Part shown: piece after piece, positions 1-5,628 of the stretch
Numbering within the stretch: the first letter of the stretch is position 1
How the letters are laid out: each line of letters opens with the position of its first letter
Assembly (NCBI GenBank): GCA_035345935.1
Contig: DAORDK010000118.1
Span: 1 to 9,384, forward strand
Origin: SSSZ01 sp035345935
Lineage (GTDB): Bacteria > Pseudomonadota > Gammaproteobacteria > Burkholderiales > Rhodocyclaceae
Length of the DNA stretch: 9,384 bases
Reading direction: 5' to 3'
Notes under the pieces: generated by a model
Database searches by the model: none
The model's input: only the letters and a program-made list of their open reading frames with translations
Told to the model about the DNA's origin: nothing
Position numbers and translations under genes: made by a program

Positions 1-331
1 CGCTACTCACCGCGCTTTTCAATCCCTCGTTGATCTTCGCGCCTTCGGCCAGCAACACTCGCCGCTTGCGCCAAATGATTGTGGCAAGCTCTTCGATCAG
101 GTGCCGCTCAGTCATGCCCGCCGGTCGGTGTTCATCCATCAGCGCCGCCAGCAAGTCGGCAAACTCGGCATGATCTTCATGGGCCAATACCGCCAGCTGG
201 GAAAGAATGCCGTGCTTCATGGCGTTGAACCGCACAAGGTCATAGTCGCCGCTTCGCGCTACGGGTGCCGCTTCGTCGCGGGTTATCAGTGCCGCCTCTT
301 TGATCGTTTCCGCTTCAATTGTTGCCATCAT
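1..331 (-). CDS. Small mobile-element protein with an N-A-x-K-H-G motif, partial
   Basis: The reading frame is open from an ATG at 331 (or the adjacent ATG at 328) to the left window edge, giving about 110 residues with no stop. The visible protein has the segment FNAMKHGILS at about residues 35-44. An acidic stretch follows, then a Trp-Arg-containing basic helix (IIWRKRRVLLAE) at about residues 86-97. That arrangement recalls short uncharacterised proteins of phages and islands with an NAxKHG signature, a GE/ME-rich middle and a WR helix. I know of no assigned function for them. The start overlaps the end of the upstream TubC-N-like gene by 17 bases, so it is the seventh visible gene of the operon and is probably translationally coupled. 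The C-terminus is missing and later operon genes may lie beyond the window. Confidence 0.7.
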   Translation of the reverse strand, partial: MMATIEAETIKEAALITRDEAAPVARSGDYDLVRFNAMKHGILSQLAVLAHEDHAEFADLLAALMDEHRPAGMTERHLIEELATIIWRKRRVLLAEGAKINEGLKSAVSS

Positions 332-824
332 TCACCCATTTCTGGATCAGTCCCGGCCAGCGTTCCCAGCCCGGTTGCCGGTCAGGATCATCCGGGCATG
401 GGCGATAGCCGGCGCAGCGATGGAGAACACCCTGGTCCGGCCGATAGCCTTTCATCGCCGACACCAGCCCGCCCGGTTCCGCCACCTTGCAGACTCCACC
501 GGGTCGGATGCTCAGGCAGTGGGCGCATCGCCGCCGGTCATCCTCATGCCAGGCTATCGCTTCGGCCTCTTCGCGCGATAGCCCGCCGTCAAACTCGCAG
601 ATCGCCGCCCGTTCCTCGAAGGCTTCGCGGTCGAAGGGTTCGCCCTGCCCCTGGTCGGCCCCAGATTTCAGAAGGTCGATGATTTCCGCCTTGTGTTCCC
701 GGATCACGGCCAGCCAGCGATTCACCGCTGCTCCGTCGCCGGTCGCCTTGATGGTTCCAGCGTGTGAAAGGGTCAGACTCACGCCGCCCGCTTGCACTGC
801 TCGGATAATGGTCGCCGGGGTCAA
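315..824 (-). CDS. TubC-N-like domain protein with a Cys-rich C-terminal half
   Basis: This 169-residue protein starts with TTG at 824. The TTG overlaps the TGA of the ATPase gene in a TTGA junction, and a GGAGG lies 7 bases upstream; no usable ATG exists until far inside the domain. Residues 1-53 follow the pattern of the TubC N-terminal docking-like domain: a hydrophobic helix, GVSLTLSHAGTIKATG, then a helix ending REHKAEIIDLL. Residues 70-92 contain ICEFDGGLSREEAEAIAW, a segment I recognise from mobile-element proteins of this type. The second half has C100-x2-C103, C112, C137 and C143, a likely metal-binding cluster. In TubC the N-terminal domain mediates docking between megasynthase subunits. 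Here, next to replication genes, a protein-protein contact role is only an inference. The specific function is unknown. Confidence 0.8.
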   Translation of the reverse strand: MTPATIIRAVQAGGVSLTLSHAGTIKATGDGAAVNRWLAVIREHKAEIIDLLKSGADQGQGEPFDREAFEERAAICEFDGGLSREEAEAIAWHEDDRRRCAHCLSIRPGGVCKVAEPGGLVSAMKGYRPDQGVLHRCAGYRPCPDDPDRQPGWERWPGLIQKWVNDGNN

Positions 825-2341
825 ATCTCCACCTCCACCACGTTATTTCTCGGGGTTTCCCTGGAAATTTCCGCTACACCGCTACACCCCTGTATTGGCG
901 CGGGTTTCGGCGTAGCGGAAGCGATATTGTTGCCGCTACGTAGCGAGTCACCCGCTACGCTCAAAGCCGCGTGGTTACTGGCTTGTAGCGCAGTAGCGGA
1001 TACGGAGAAGGGAAAGGCCAGATAGCGCGCAAATGCTTCCTGAAACTGCTCCAGTTCAAACCCTTTCGCCACCTCGTAGCCGATGCGCAGGTTCTTGCTG
1101 GCGATGCCGTAGTCCTTCAGCTTCTTGGCCACCTGGCGTGGGGTAATGGATTTGCCACGGTTGTAGGTCGCCCAAGATTTTTCGTCATCGGTGCAAAGCG
1201 CCGCGATCAAATCAGCCGTGCTGATTTTCACCAGCCGCTTGTGCTCGAAAACCTCTCGAATGTCGGCGAGCAGTTCGTTCCCCACGGTACCCGCTTCCTC
1301 GCCGCCACCGGAAAGCTTCAGGGCTGCACGGCGGGCCAGGCCGGGCCAGTCGCCACCGGCAATCTCGGCGATGGCCAGCAGCGGTTCCCAGTTGTCCTGC
1401 GCCCGGTCGTTGAGGGCTGCCGGCAGATCAGGCCGGGACCGGCGCAGGGCGTCCCGTTTGTCCATGGCGAACCGCGCCAGCTTGGATGCCAGGTCGTCGA
1501 AGAGCCCCGGTTCAGCATGGCGCAGGCGTAGCACCTCTTCGTGGGGCAGCTTCCGGCGTAGCTCCAGGACGATGGCCCGGTCCATGAGGGTGTCGGCCAG
1601 ATGCCCGATACCGGCCAGGGCCTTTGCTCCCCAGACGTTGAACCGTTTCGGGGTGTGGTCATCGCCCACCACCCGGACGATGTAGGCCGAGTCTCGGGTG
1701 TGGCCGCAGTTGAGCAGCCCCCGCAATTCCTCGTTGTCCTTCATGAAGGCGTCTGCCTCATCCACCAGCAGGGTGGGCTTCCAGGCATCCACCGCCCTGA
1801 AGAGCGCCGCCGGGGTGATGTTGCTGGCGGCCAAGGGCCGATGCACCAGCCGGCCCAGGAGGAACAGCAGTTGCGACTTGCCACACCGCTTTTCCGGCGC
1901 GGTGATGATCGCCAGGGGTGCCACCTGTACCACGTCCATGAACCAGGTCATCGCCATCCACAGTGCCGCCGCATGGGAGGTTTCGTCGGGGCAGACGATG
2001 AACCGCCTGATCGTGCCGGACAGGTCGGAGAGCAGCGCCGCCGGCTCCACCGGATGGGGCCAGGTTTCCACGTCATCGAAGTCGATGCCTTCGGTTTCGT
2101 TCTTCTGCTGGCGCACTCCCTTCACCAGTTTGTCCAAAGTGGAGCTACGCACCCCCAGGGCTTTGGCTTCCGCCTCCCGCTCCCGGTCATACTCGATGGG
2201 CGACAGACTGGCCAGCCGCTCCAAGCGCGCGTTATCCGCCCCCGGAGAAGCCACCGCCGTTACCATGGTGACGCTCGCTATTTGAGCCGCAACCGAATCG
2301 AGGAAGGATTGCCCGCGTTCCATTTCATGAGCATCAGCCAT
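821..2341 (-). CDS. P-loop ATPase with DUF3631 region, putative replication helicase
   Basis: This 506-residue protein starts at the ATG at 2341, which has AGGAGG 7 bases upstream; the frame extends 19 codons further, but that part overlaps the previous gene and lacks such a site. Residues 38-78 carry a segment typical of this family (LERLASLSPIEYDRERE...ALGVRSSTLD). Walker A is A148-PEKRCGKS156 and Walker B is LLVDEAD at 191-197. The DUF3631 region covers roughly residues 240-440 (RRSRPDLPAALNDRAQDNWE near 300, NRGKSITPRQVAKKLKDYG near 394). The family occurs in phages, satellites and islands and is usually taken as a helicase or primase-helicase partner. It overlaps the CHC2 gene upstream and the TubC-N-like gene downstream. 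Residues 448-491 are low-complexity and coincide with a dense array of short DNA repeats, which suggests the tail is shaped by a cis-acting site. Helicase activity is inferred, not shown. Confidence 0.9.
   Translation of the reverse strand: MADAHEMERGQSFLDSVAAQIASVTMVTAVASPGADNARLERLASLSPIEYDREREAEAKALGVRSSTLDKLVKGVRQQKNETEGIDFDDVETWPHPVEPAALLSDLSGTIRRFIVCPDETSHAAALWMAMTWFMDVVQVAPLAIITAPEKRCGKSQLLFLLGRLVHRPLAASNITPAALFRAVDAWKPTLLVDEADAFMKDNEELRGLLNCGHTRDSAYIVRVVGDDHTPKRFNVWGAKALAGIGHLADTLMDRAIVLELRRKLPHEEVLRLRHAEPGLFDDLASKLARFAMDKRDALRRSRPDLPAALNDRAQDNWEPLLAIAEIAGGDWPGLARRAALKLSGGGEEAGTVGNELLADIREVFEHKRLVKISTADLIAALCTDDEKSWATYNRGKSITPRQVAKKLKDYGIASKNLRIGYEVAKGFELEQFQEAFARYLAFPFSVSATALQASNHAALSVAGDSLRSGNNIASATPKPAPIQGCSGVAEISRETPRNNVVEVEI
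871..999. repeat. Cluster of CCGCTAC/GTAGCGG motifs within the ATPase gene
   Basis: In 129 bases there are eight copies of a 7-mer in both orientations. CCGCTAC occurs at 871-877, 879-885, 933-939 and 952-958. The reverse form GTAGCGG occurs at 912-918 and 993-999, and one-mismatch forms at 940-946 and 985-991. The first pair and the last pair each repeat with an 8-base period, in opposite orientations. The centre holds a perfect 12-base palindrome, CGCTACGTAGCG at 934-945. The layout resembles binding sites for a replication initiator or regulator. Its position inside a replicative ATPase gene fits an origin, but that role is inference. Confidence 0.7.
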
Positions 2342-2771
2342 GCCTCGCCCTCCTGAAGTTCGGCAGGACGGCAGACGCCGCTGCCTGGATGCGCCCAACG
2401 GCGAGAATCAAGCGCTCCCGATCCGCAGGCGTGAAGGCCTGGCCAGCGAGCAGCGCCGATCCTGCCGCCGCCACCACCAGCGCTTCGAAGGCTACGGCGC
2501 GTAGGGCGTCCGCCGCAGGGAAGGGCCGGCGTTCGGGTTTCCCGTGATGCTGGCGGGGTGGGAACAGGTCGCCGATTTGCAGCCCCGCCGCGCCTACCAC
2601 CTCATGGACAGAGCAGCCGGCGAAACAATGCACCAACACCGTGGCGCCCTCCGTTTCGCGGATCGTCAGTGATGGCCCCAGATCATCGTGGGCCGGGCAT
2701 CGTGCCTGCCAGGAATCAGGGCCGGTCTTGCGCACCCGCTCCAGGCGGGAAAGGAGAAGGTCAGCGCCCAT
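2334..2771 (-). CDS. CHC2-type primase zinc-finger protein without a Toprim domain
   Basis: This 145-residue protein has an N-terminal zinc-binding module: C25-PAH28 followed by HC49-FAGC53, with the intervening PSLTIRE strand and a following helix and GLQIGDLF segment (residues 25-70). This is the CxxH...CxxxC variant of the CHC2 finger found at the start of DNA primases and phage or plasmid replication proteins, where it recognises single-stranded template. The rest (about 71-145) is Ala-rich and helical, and I see no Toprim catalytic motif. It starts with ATG at 2771, overlapping the ssb gene by 11 bases with GGGAGG upstream, and overlaps the ATPase start by 8. It probably works with the downstream ATPase as a split primase-helicase. 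Priming activity cannot be inferred from this chain alone. Confidence 0.85.
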   Translation of the reverse strand: MGADLLLSRLERVRKTGPDSWQARCPAHDDLGPSLTIRETEGATVLVHCFAGCSVHEVVGAAGLQIGDLFPPRQHHGKPERRPFPAADALRAVAFEALVVAAAGSALLAGQAFTPADRERLILAVGRIQAAASAVLPNFRRARHG

Positions 2772-3141
2772 AGTCGCCTCCCAGGTCGCCTGCCCCCGGC
2801 AAGTCCGCGAAGGGTTCGCCGCCCGGCTGCTGCTCGCGCTTGGGCCTCGGCTTCGCCTTCAGGGTCGCCACCTGGTCCACAGTCACGTCCAAGGATGCCT
2901 GGTGCCCGTGCTTGCCCTCAAAGACCTTGAGCGCCGCCCTCCCTGAGACAGCCAGCGCCGCGCCGTCCTTCATGCCGGCGATGCGTTCGCCGTCCTCGCC
3001 GAAGGCGATGAACGAGGCCCAGACGGCATTGCCGCTGCCGTCGTCCGCCCGGAGCTTGCCGGTCGTGAAAGGCTTGCCGCTCTGGCCGGTTCGTTGCAGG
3101 GGATCACCGTGCAGGGTGCCTGTCAGGAGTACGCGAATCAT
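2761..3141 (-). CDS. ssb: Single-stranded DNA-binding protein, OB-fold
   Basis: The chosen start is the ATG at 3141, giving 126 residues; it has GGGAGG 7 bases upstream and shares an ATGA junction with the preceding stop. An upstream in-frame start at 3177 would add 12 residues inside the previous gene. The sequence begins MIRVLLTGTLHGDPLQR and continues with GKPFTTGKLRADD, AVWASFIAFGE, and DGAALAVSGRAALKVFEGKHGHQASLDVTVDQV. This strand pattern is that of an SSB OB-fold, about 105 residues. The tail is short, Pro/Gly-rich and ends in GGDYGR, without the acidic DDDIPF-type tip used by housekeeping SSBs to recruit partners. It likely coats template strands during element replication or recombination. 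It belongs to the overlapped operon. Confidence 0.87.
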   Translation of the reverse strand: MIRVLLTGTLHGDPLQRTGQSGKPFTTGKLRADDGSGNAVWASFIAFGEDGERIAGMKDGAALAVSGRAALKVFEGKHGHQASLDVTVDQVATLKAKPRPKREQQPGGEPFADLPGAGDLGGDYGR

Positions 3142-3464
3142 GCCGGCCTCCCTTCCAAGAATCCCGGCGCCGGCCACTCAGGGGAGCCCATCGAGTACAG
3201 GGCCGCATTCCGGCGGATCGCTCCTCGGAATTCCACCTTGGGCAGGATCGTCGTCCGGATGTTGAAGCCCATCGACCGCAGGTCATGCACTCGGGCCGCT
3301 GCCTCGGGGATGGCGTGGTCCGCCGTCAGGATGAAGGACAGCACCGGCTGATGCAGGCTGATAAGGCCAAGCACCTCGGCGCATTGCCCAGTCACGATTG
3401 GGGGGATAGCATTGCGCTCGTCCAGGGCGCCTTCGTTTGCAGATTGAACGGGGCGCTTTTTCAT
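3138..3464 (-). CDS. Winged-helix DNA-binding protein
   Basis: The gene encodes 108 residues from the ATG at 3464, chosen because GGGGAG lies 7 bases upstream and the ATGA junction overlaps the preceding stop. The frame is open 34 codons further upstream, but that part lies inside the AlpA-like gene. From about residue 25, TGQCAEVLGLISLHQP, a helix containing IPEAAARVHDLRSMGFNIRTT, and a short beta wing with Arg residues form the pattern of the winged-helix domain seen in many phage and island proteins (HTH_39-like). The C-terminus reads GSPEWPAPGFLEGRPA. It probably binds DNA as a regulator or replication accessory. Its target could be the iteron-like sites upstream of the operon, which is speculative. 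Confidence 0.75.
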   Translation of the reverse strand: MKKRPVQSANEGALDERNAIPPIVTGQCAEVLGLISLHQPVLSFILTADHAIPEAAARVHDLRSMGFNIRTTILPKVEFRGAIRRNAALYSMGSPEWPAPGFLEGRPA

Positions 3465-3676
3465 TTCGGCTCCCCGTTCAGCAGGGCTTGCAGGTCGGCC
3501 ACGCGCCACGCCAGGCGTCCGTTGATACGCACCGGGCGGATGGGGCCATTTTCCAAACAAGCCCACTTGCGCAACGTCTGGGGCGCGCGGTTGATGACCA
3601 GTGCCGCTTCATTGGTCGTCAGGGTGTCACGGCCCTTTGAGATTTGGGCCAGGCATGGGAGATTTTCAGCAACCAT
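3461..3676 (-). CDS. AlpA/excisionase-like helix-turn-helix protein
   Basis: This 71-residue protein starts at the ATG at 3676, which is preceded by GGTGGA at a suitable distance. The ATG at 3688 would add four residues but has no ribosome-binding site. Residues 18-67 (TLTTNEAALVINRAPQTLRKW, then GPIRPVRINGRLAWRVADLQALL) match the MerR-like HTH of the AlpA/Xis group: an EAA helix, a TLRKW recognition helix and a W-x-V-x-DL wing with helix. Such proteins act as excisionase-type directionality factors or as activators of integrase and replication genes in P4-like satellites and islands. It is the first gene of the overlapped operon and sits directly downstream of a repeat-rich regulatory region. 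The exact role, excision or transcription, cannot be chosen from sequence. Confidence 0.83.
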   Translation of the reverse strand: MVAENLPCLAQISKGRDTLTTNEAALVINRAPQTLRKWACLENGPIRPVRINGRLAWRVADLQALLNGEPK

Positions 3677-3718
3677 CAATTCCACCATTGGAAGAACTGC
3701 GCCTGGGCGGGATTGCCT

Positions 3719-3765
3719 GTTTCGGCGCGTTGATGATTGCGAATTAGATATACCGGCGCCGAAAC
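3719..3765. promoter_or_regulatory. 10-bp inverted repeat upstream of the AlpA-like gene, candidate operator
   Basis: GTTTCGGCGC at 3719-3728 and its exact complement GCGCCGAAAC at 3756-3765 flank a 27-base, AT-richer spacer. On the minus strand the spacer contains TCTAAT, a possible -10 element. No convincing -35 is visible at the right distance. The repeat lies 43-89 bases upstream of the chosen AlpA-like start, where a repressor or activator of this operon would be expected to bind. Confidence 0.55.
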
Positions 3766-3774
3766 GGTATGGGG

Positions 3775-3857
3775 ATGCCGAGTTTGAGAACTAGAATCGG
3801 CGTCGGTTAGGTGGATGTCACGCCGAGTTAATGCCGAGTATTGATACCGAGTTTGAG
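3775..3857. repeat. Iteron-like copies of AYRCCGAGTW upstream of the AlpA-like operon
   Basis: Four copies lie in the same orientation: ATGCCGAGTTTGAG at 3775-3788, ACGCCGAGTT at 3820-3829, ATGCCGAGTA at 3831-3840 and ATACCGAGTTTGAG at 3844-3857. The last three are 11 and 13 bases apart, and the first is 45 bases from the second, about four helical turns. The first and last copies share the longer form CCGAGTTTGAG. Such spacing puts the sites on nearly one face of the helix, typical of cooperative binding by a regulator, excisionase or replication initiator. Which protein binds is unknown. Confidence 0.65.
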
Positions 3858-3864
3858 CCGGTGA

Positions 3865-4836
3865 CTACGAGTCGTAGTAGTGGAGTTTTTCAAGATAGGC
3901 GGTCCAATCTGCGGTGTATGCACTTAGCGCCGGATTGACAAATGCGGCACTAAGGCTTGACTTGCGAACGGGATGCCTCTTTTTACCGCCGTCCAGGAGG
4001 TCGCCCGCGATGCCGACGATATCCCATAGAGCATCGTTACCTTTTCCCGGGCGGCCAGGCTGCTTCTTGTGATGGCGCAACCAAGGCGGCGGTTTGCGGA
4101 AGGCAGCATCGATGTCGCCAGGCCAGATGTCGCGAAAAGCTGCCTTTATTGCTGAGGTCGTCGGAAATGCTTTGCTGTTTCCACCGAGGTTCGGACTGTC
4201 CATCGCAGCAGCAGCGTCGTTGCTCCTATCCCTTGTCTGGAGACAGGAATAGTACGGACTGGGCTCAGCCTTCCGGATATCCATAAACCCATCAAAAACG
4301 GCCTTCTCCATCTTGCGTGGAATTGCAGGCGACAAAATTAAATCTCCCCACTGTGGTTCGGGCTGAATATCGTTGCTAAACAATAGCGAACACAAATCAT
4401 CGGTTGGGAGGCTATGCAGTTCTCTGGGTACTCCAAGCGGATTGTTTTGACGGTGCCATGCTCGAAATTCATCCAGCCAGACAAAGGTCGAGTGAGGCAA
4501 CCTTGATATCGCCCTGTTCCTCCAGGTAGACCAGTTTTCGCCATCGAGACGTTCGTTTGCCTTCAGCTTCTTTTCTAAGCAATCTATTTCTACTCGAATT
4601 GCATCCCATTCGCTTGCGGCCATCTGGCGGAAGGCCGGGCTTCCAGTGATGGCATATGATGGAAGGCAAAAATCATTGCGAATGGAAACCATGCCGGCCG
4701 ACGTGAGGCGCCGTTCGTCTGCCGGAGCTGCAAGAGCCATTGCCAGGTAGTCAGGTGCGACGCTCCAATTTGTTGCATATGGGAGAGCTCGCACGGGGAT
4801 AGCTGGGCGTCCTTGGATGGTGACAACAACATTCAT
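3865..4836 (-). CDS. Uncharacterised 323-residue island protein
   Basis: The ATG at 4836 is preceded by AAGGAG 7 bases upstream, a strong ribosome-binding site. I do not recognise a named domain. The N-terminus MNVVVTIQGRPAIPVRALPY could form a beta-hairpin. Residues 75-95 are helical and charged. A central part rich in Trp (W102, W105, W120, W127) follows, with S201-x5-DAAAAMDSPN after it. Near the C-terminus come PPPWLRHHKKQPGRPGKG (249-266), a basic Pro/Gly segment reminiscent of an AT-hook, and a last helix TADWTAYLEKLHYYDS. No signal peptide or membrane segment is seen, so it is probably cytoplasmic and may touch DNA. It sits between a toxin-antitoxin pair and the AlpA-like operon. It is less GC-rich than its neighbours, which suggests a separate origin. 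It could be a cargo or defence gene or an element-specific regulator; none of these is shown. Confidence 0.8.
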   Translation of the reverse strand: MNVVVTIQGRPAIPVRALPYATNWSVAPDYLAMALAAPADERRLTSAGMVSIRNDFCLPSYAITGSPAFRQMAASEWDAIRVEIDCLEKKLKANERLDGENWSTWRNRAISRLPHSTFVWLDEFRAWHRQNNPLGVPRELHSLPTDDLCSLLFSNDIQPEPQWGDLILSPAIPRKMEKAVFDGFMDIRKAEPSPYYSCLQTRDRSNDAAAAMDSPNLGGNSKAFPTTSAIKAAFRDIWPGDIDAAFRKPPPWLRHHKKQPGRPGKGNDALWDIVGIAGDLLDGGKKRHPVRKSSLSAAFVNPALSAYTADWTAYLEKLHYYDS

Positions 4837-4933
4837 CGTGCGCTCCTTCCGGCGCCCTTCATTCAGGAGCCCACCCCGGGCCGGTGAAGGTTCCGGCTTT
4901 TCCCGCCCTCGCGGTAGGAGCGGGTGTACTCGG

Positions 4934-5260
4934 TCAGGCCGGGTGCGGCATGTCGTTCCGTCGCGTCACTGCCAGGCGCAGGCCGGCGCCCCCCAGGATG
5001 GCCAGCAAGGTTTTCAGGGTGGGATTCCCCTTGGGCGACAGTGCCCGGTAGAGCCCTTCCCGCTGCATGCCGGCGCGTTCCGCCACGGCGGCCATGCCTT
5101 GGGCTTCGGCTACCTGCCGTAGGGCCATCAGCAGTGCTTCACGGCCGCCGGGTTCATCAATGGCCTCCAGGCTGGCGGCTAGGTATTCATCCGCAAAGGC
5201 GGGGTCTTCCCGCAGCATTTCAATTACCGCTCCATCATGCGGGCGAGATGCCATGTTCAT
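4934..5260 (-). CDS. Antitoxin of a type II toxin-antitoxin pair, HTH family
   Basis: The gene encodes 108 residues from the ATG at 5260. That ATG has GGAGG 5 bases upstream and shares an ATGA overlap with the toxin stop; the longer open frame reaching 5527 lies on top of the toxin gene and is not expected to be used. Residues 11-50 (VIEMLREDPAFADEYLAASLEAID...EALLMALRQVAEAQG) and 51-100 (MAAVAERAGMQREGLYRALSPKGNPTLKTLLAILGGAGLRLAV) match the addiction-module antidote family with a Cro/C1-type HTH: a GM...A helix, a recognition helix around REGLYRALS, and NPTLKTLLAIL. It should neutralise the toxin and repress the shared promoter. Its position after the toxin is the HigBA-like gene order. Confidence 0.88.
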   Translation of the reverse strand: MNMASRPHDGAVIEMLREDPAFADEYLAASLEAIDEPGGREALLMALRQVAEAQGMAAVAERAGMQREGLYRALSPKGNPTLKTLLAILGGAGLRLAVTRRNDMPHPA

Positions 5261-5580
5261 TTGTGCCTCCGTTGCCAGTCTTTCCAGTAGTTCAGGGCAG
5301 TTTCGATGTCGGCCTGTTGCCGGCGCTTGTCGCCCCCTATCAGCAGGAGAATCAGCCGGCTCCCGGCGCGGGCGTAATAGACCCGGTAGCCGGGGCCGTG
5401 GTCTATCCGCAATTCCCACACTCCCCCATCCAGGGGCTTGCAGTCGCCAAAATTGCCGGCGGCCATGCGTTGCACTCTCGCCAACACGCGGGCGCGAGCC
5501 ATGCGGTCGGCAAGGGCGCTGACCCAATCCTTGAACGGGTCAAGGCCCTCGGGTGTCAGGTAATCCTGAATCTCATGCAT
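5257..5580 (-). CDS. RelE/ParE-superfamily toxin (addiction-module killer protein)
   Basis: This 107-residue protein has the fold signature of the HigB-like killer-protein family. A helical N-terminus contains FKDWVSALADRMARARVLARVQRM. The strands are CKPLDGGVWELRIDHGPGYRVYYAR (47-71) and SRLILLLIGGDKRRQQADI (74-92). The C-terminal helix ends in YWKDWQRR. The Arg and Lys residues in ELRID, YRVYY and GGDKRRQ are those usually important for activity in this superfamily. Members mostly cleave mRNA on the ribosome; that is family knowledge, not visible here. The ATG at 5580 has no ribosome-binding site before it, and a TATAAA box ends only eight bases upstream, so a leaderless or near-leaderless transcript is possible. 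The gene lies 48 bases downstream of the integrase and overlaps the antitoxin by 4 bases. It probably stabilises the element. Confidence 0.88.
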   Translation of the reverse strand: MHEIQDYLTPEGLDPFKDWVSALADRMARARVLARVQRMAAGNFGDCKPLDGGVWELRIDHGPGYRVYYARAGSRLILLLIGGDKRRQQADIETALNYWKDWQRRHK

Positions 5581-5583
5581 GTT

Positions 5584-5601
5584 TGTACTTTATACGTTAC
5601 A
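5584..5601 (-). promoter_or_regulatory. Candidate toxin-antitoxin promoter/operator
   Basis: On the minus strand TATAAA occupies 5594-5589, within a near-palindrome: the plus strand reads TGTAC, TTTATAC, GTTACA. The dyad is imperfect by one base. Overlap of a -10 box and a dyad just upstream of a type II toxin-antitoxin pair fits autoregulation by the antitoxin. The -35 region is weak (TTTCCG-like, with short spacing), so activity is uncertain. Confidence 0.4.
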
Positions 5602-5628
5602 GTGGCTCCCGGAAAGGGGGTGAAGCGG

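Noticed and set aside
160..171. A 12-base match to the iteron-like sequence (ATGCCGAGTTTG on the minus strand)
   Set aside because: It is a single copy inside the NAxKHG gene, where it encodes ordinary residues, and has no neighbouring copies; probably chance.
871..999. CRISPR-like array
   Set aside because: The units are 7-8 bases, occur in both orientations with irregular spacing, and lie within a coding gene.
1601..2356. Plus-strand open frames over the DUF3631 ATPase gene (1601-2356 and 1698-2285)
   Set aside because: The minus-strand gene has Walker motifs, a strong ribosome-binding site and operon overlaps; the plus frames have no recognisable protein features.
3864..3878. 15-base palindrome ACTACGAGTCGTAGT at the end of the orphan gene as a terminator
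   Set aside because: The centre is one base, so a hairpin would have only about five pairs, and there is no T-run on the minus strand after it; it also encodes the last residues and the stop codon.
4934..5527. A 197-residue version of the antitoxin starting at 5527
   Set aside because: The first 89 residues lie over the toxin gene in another frame; the ATG at 5260 with GGAGG and an ATGA overlap gives the normal family length.
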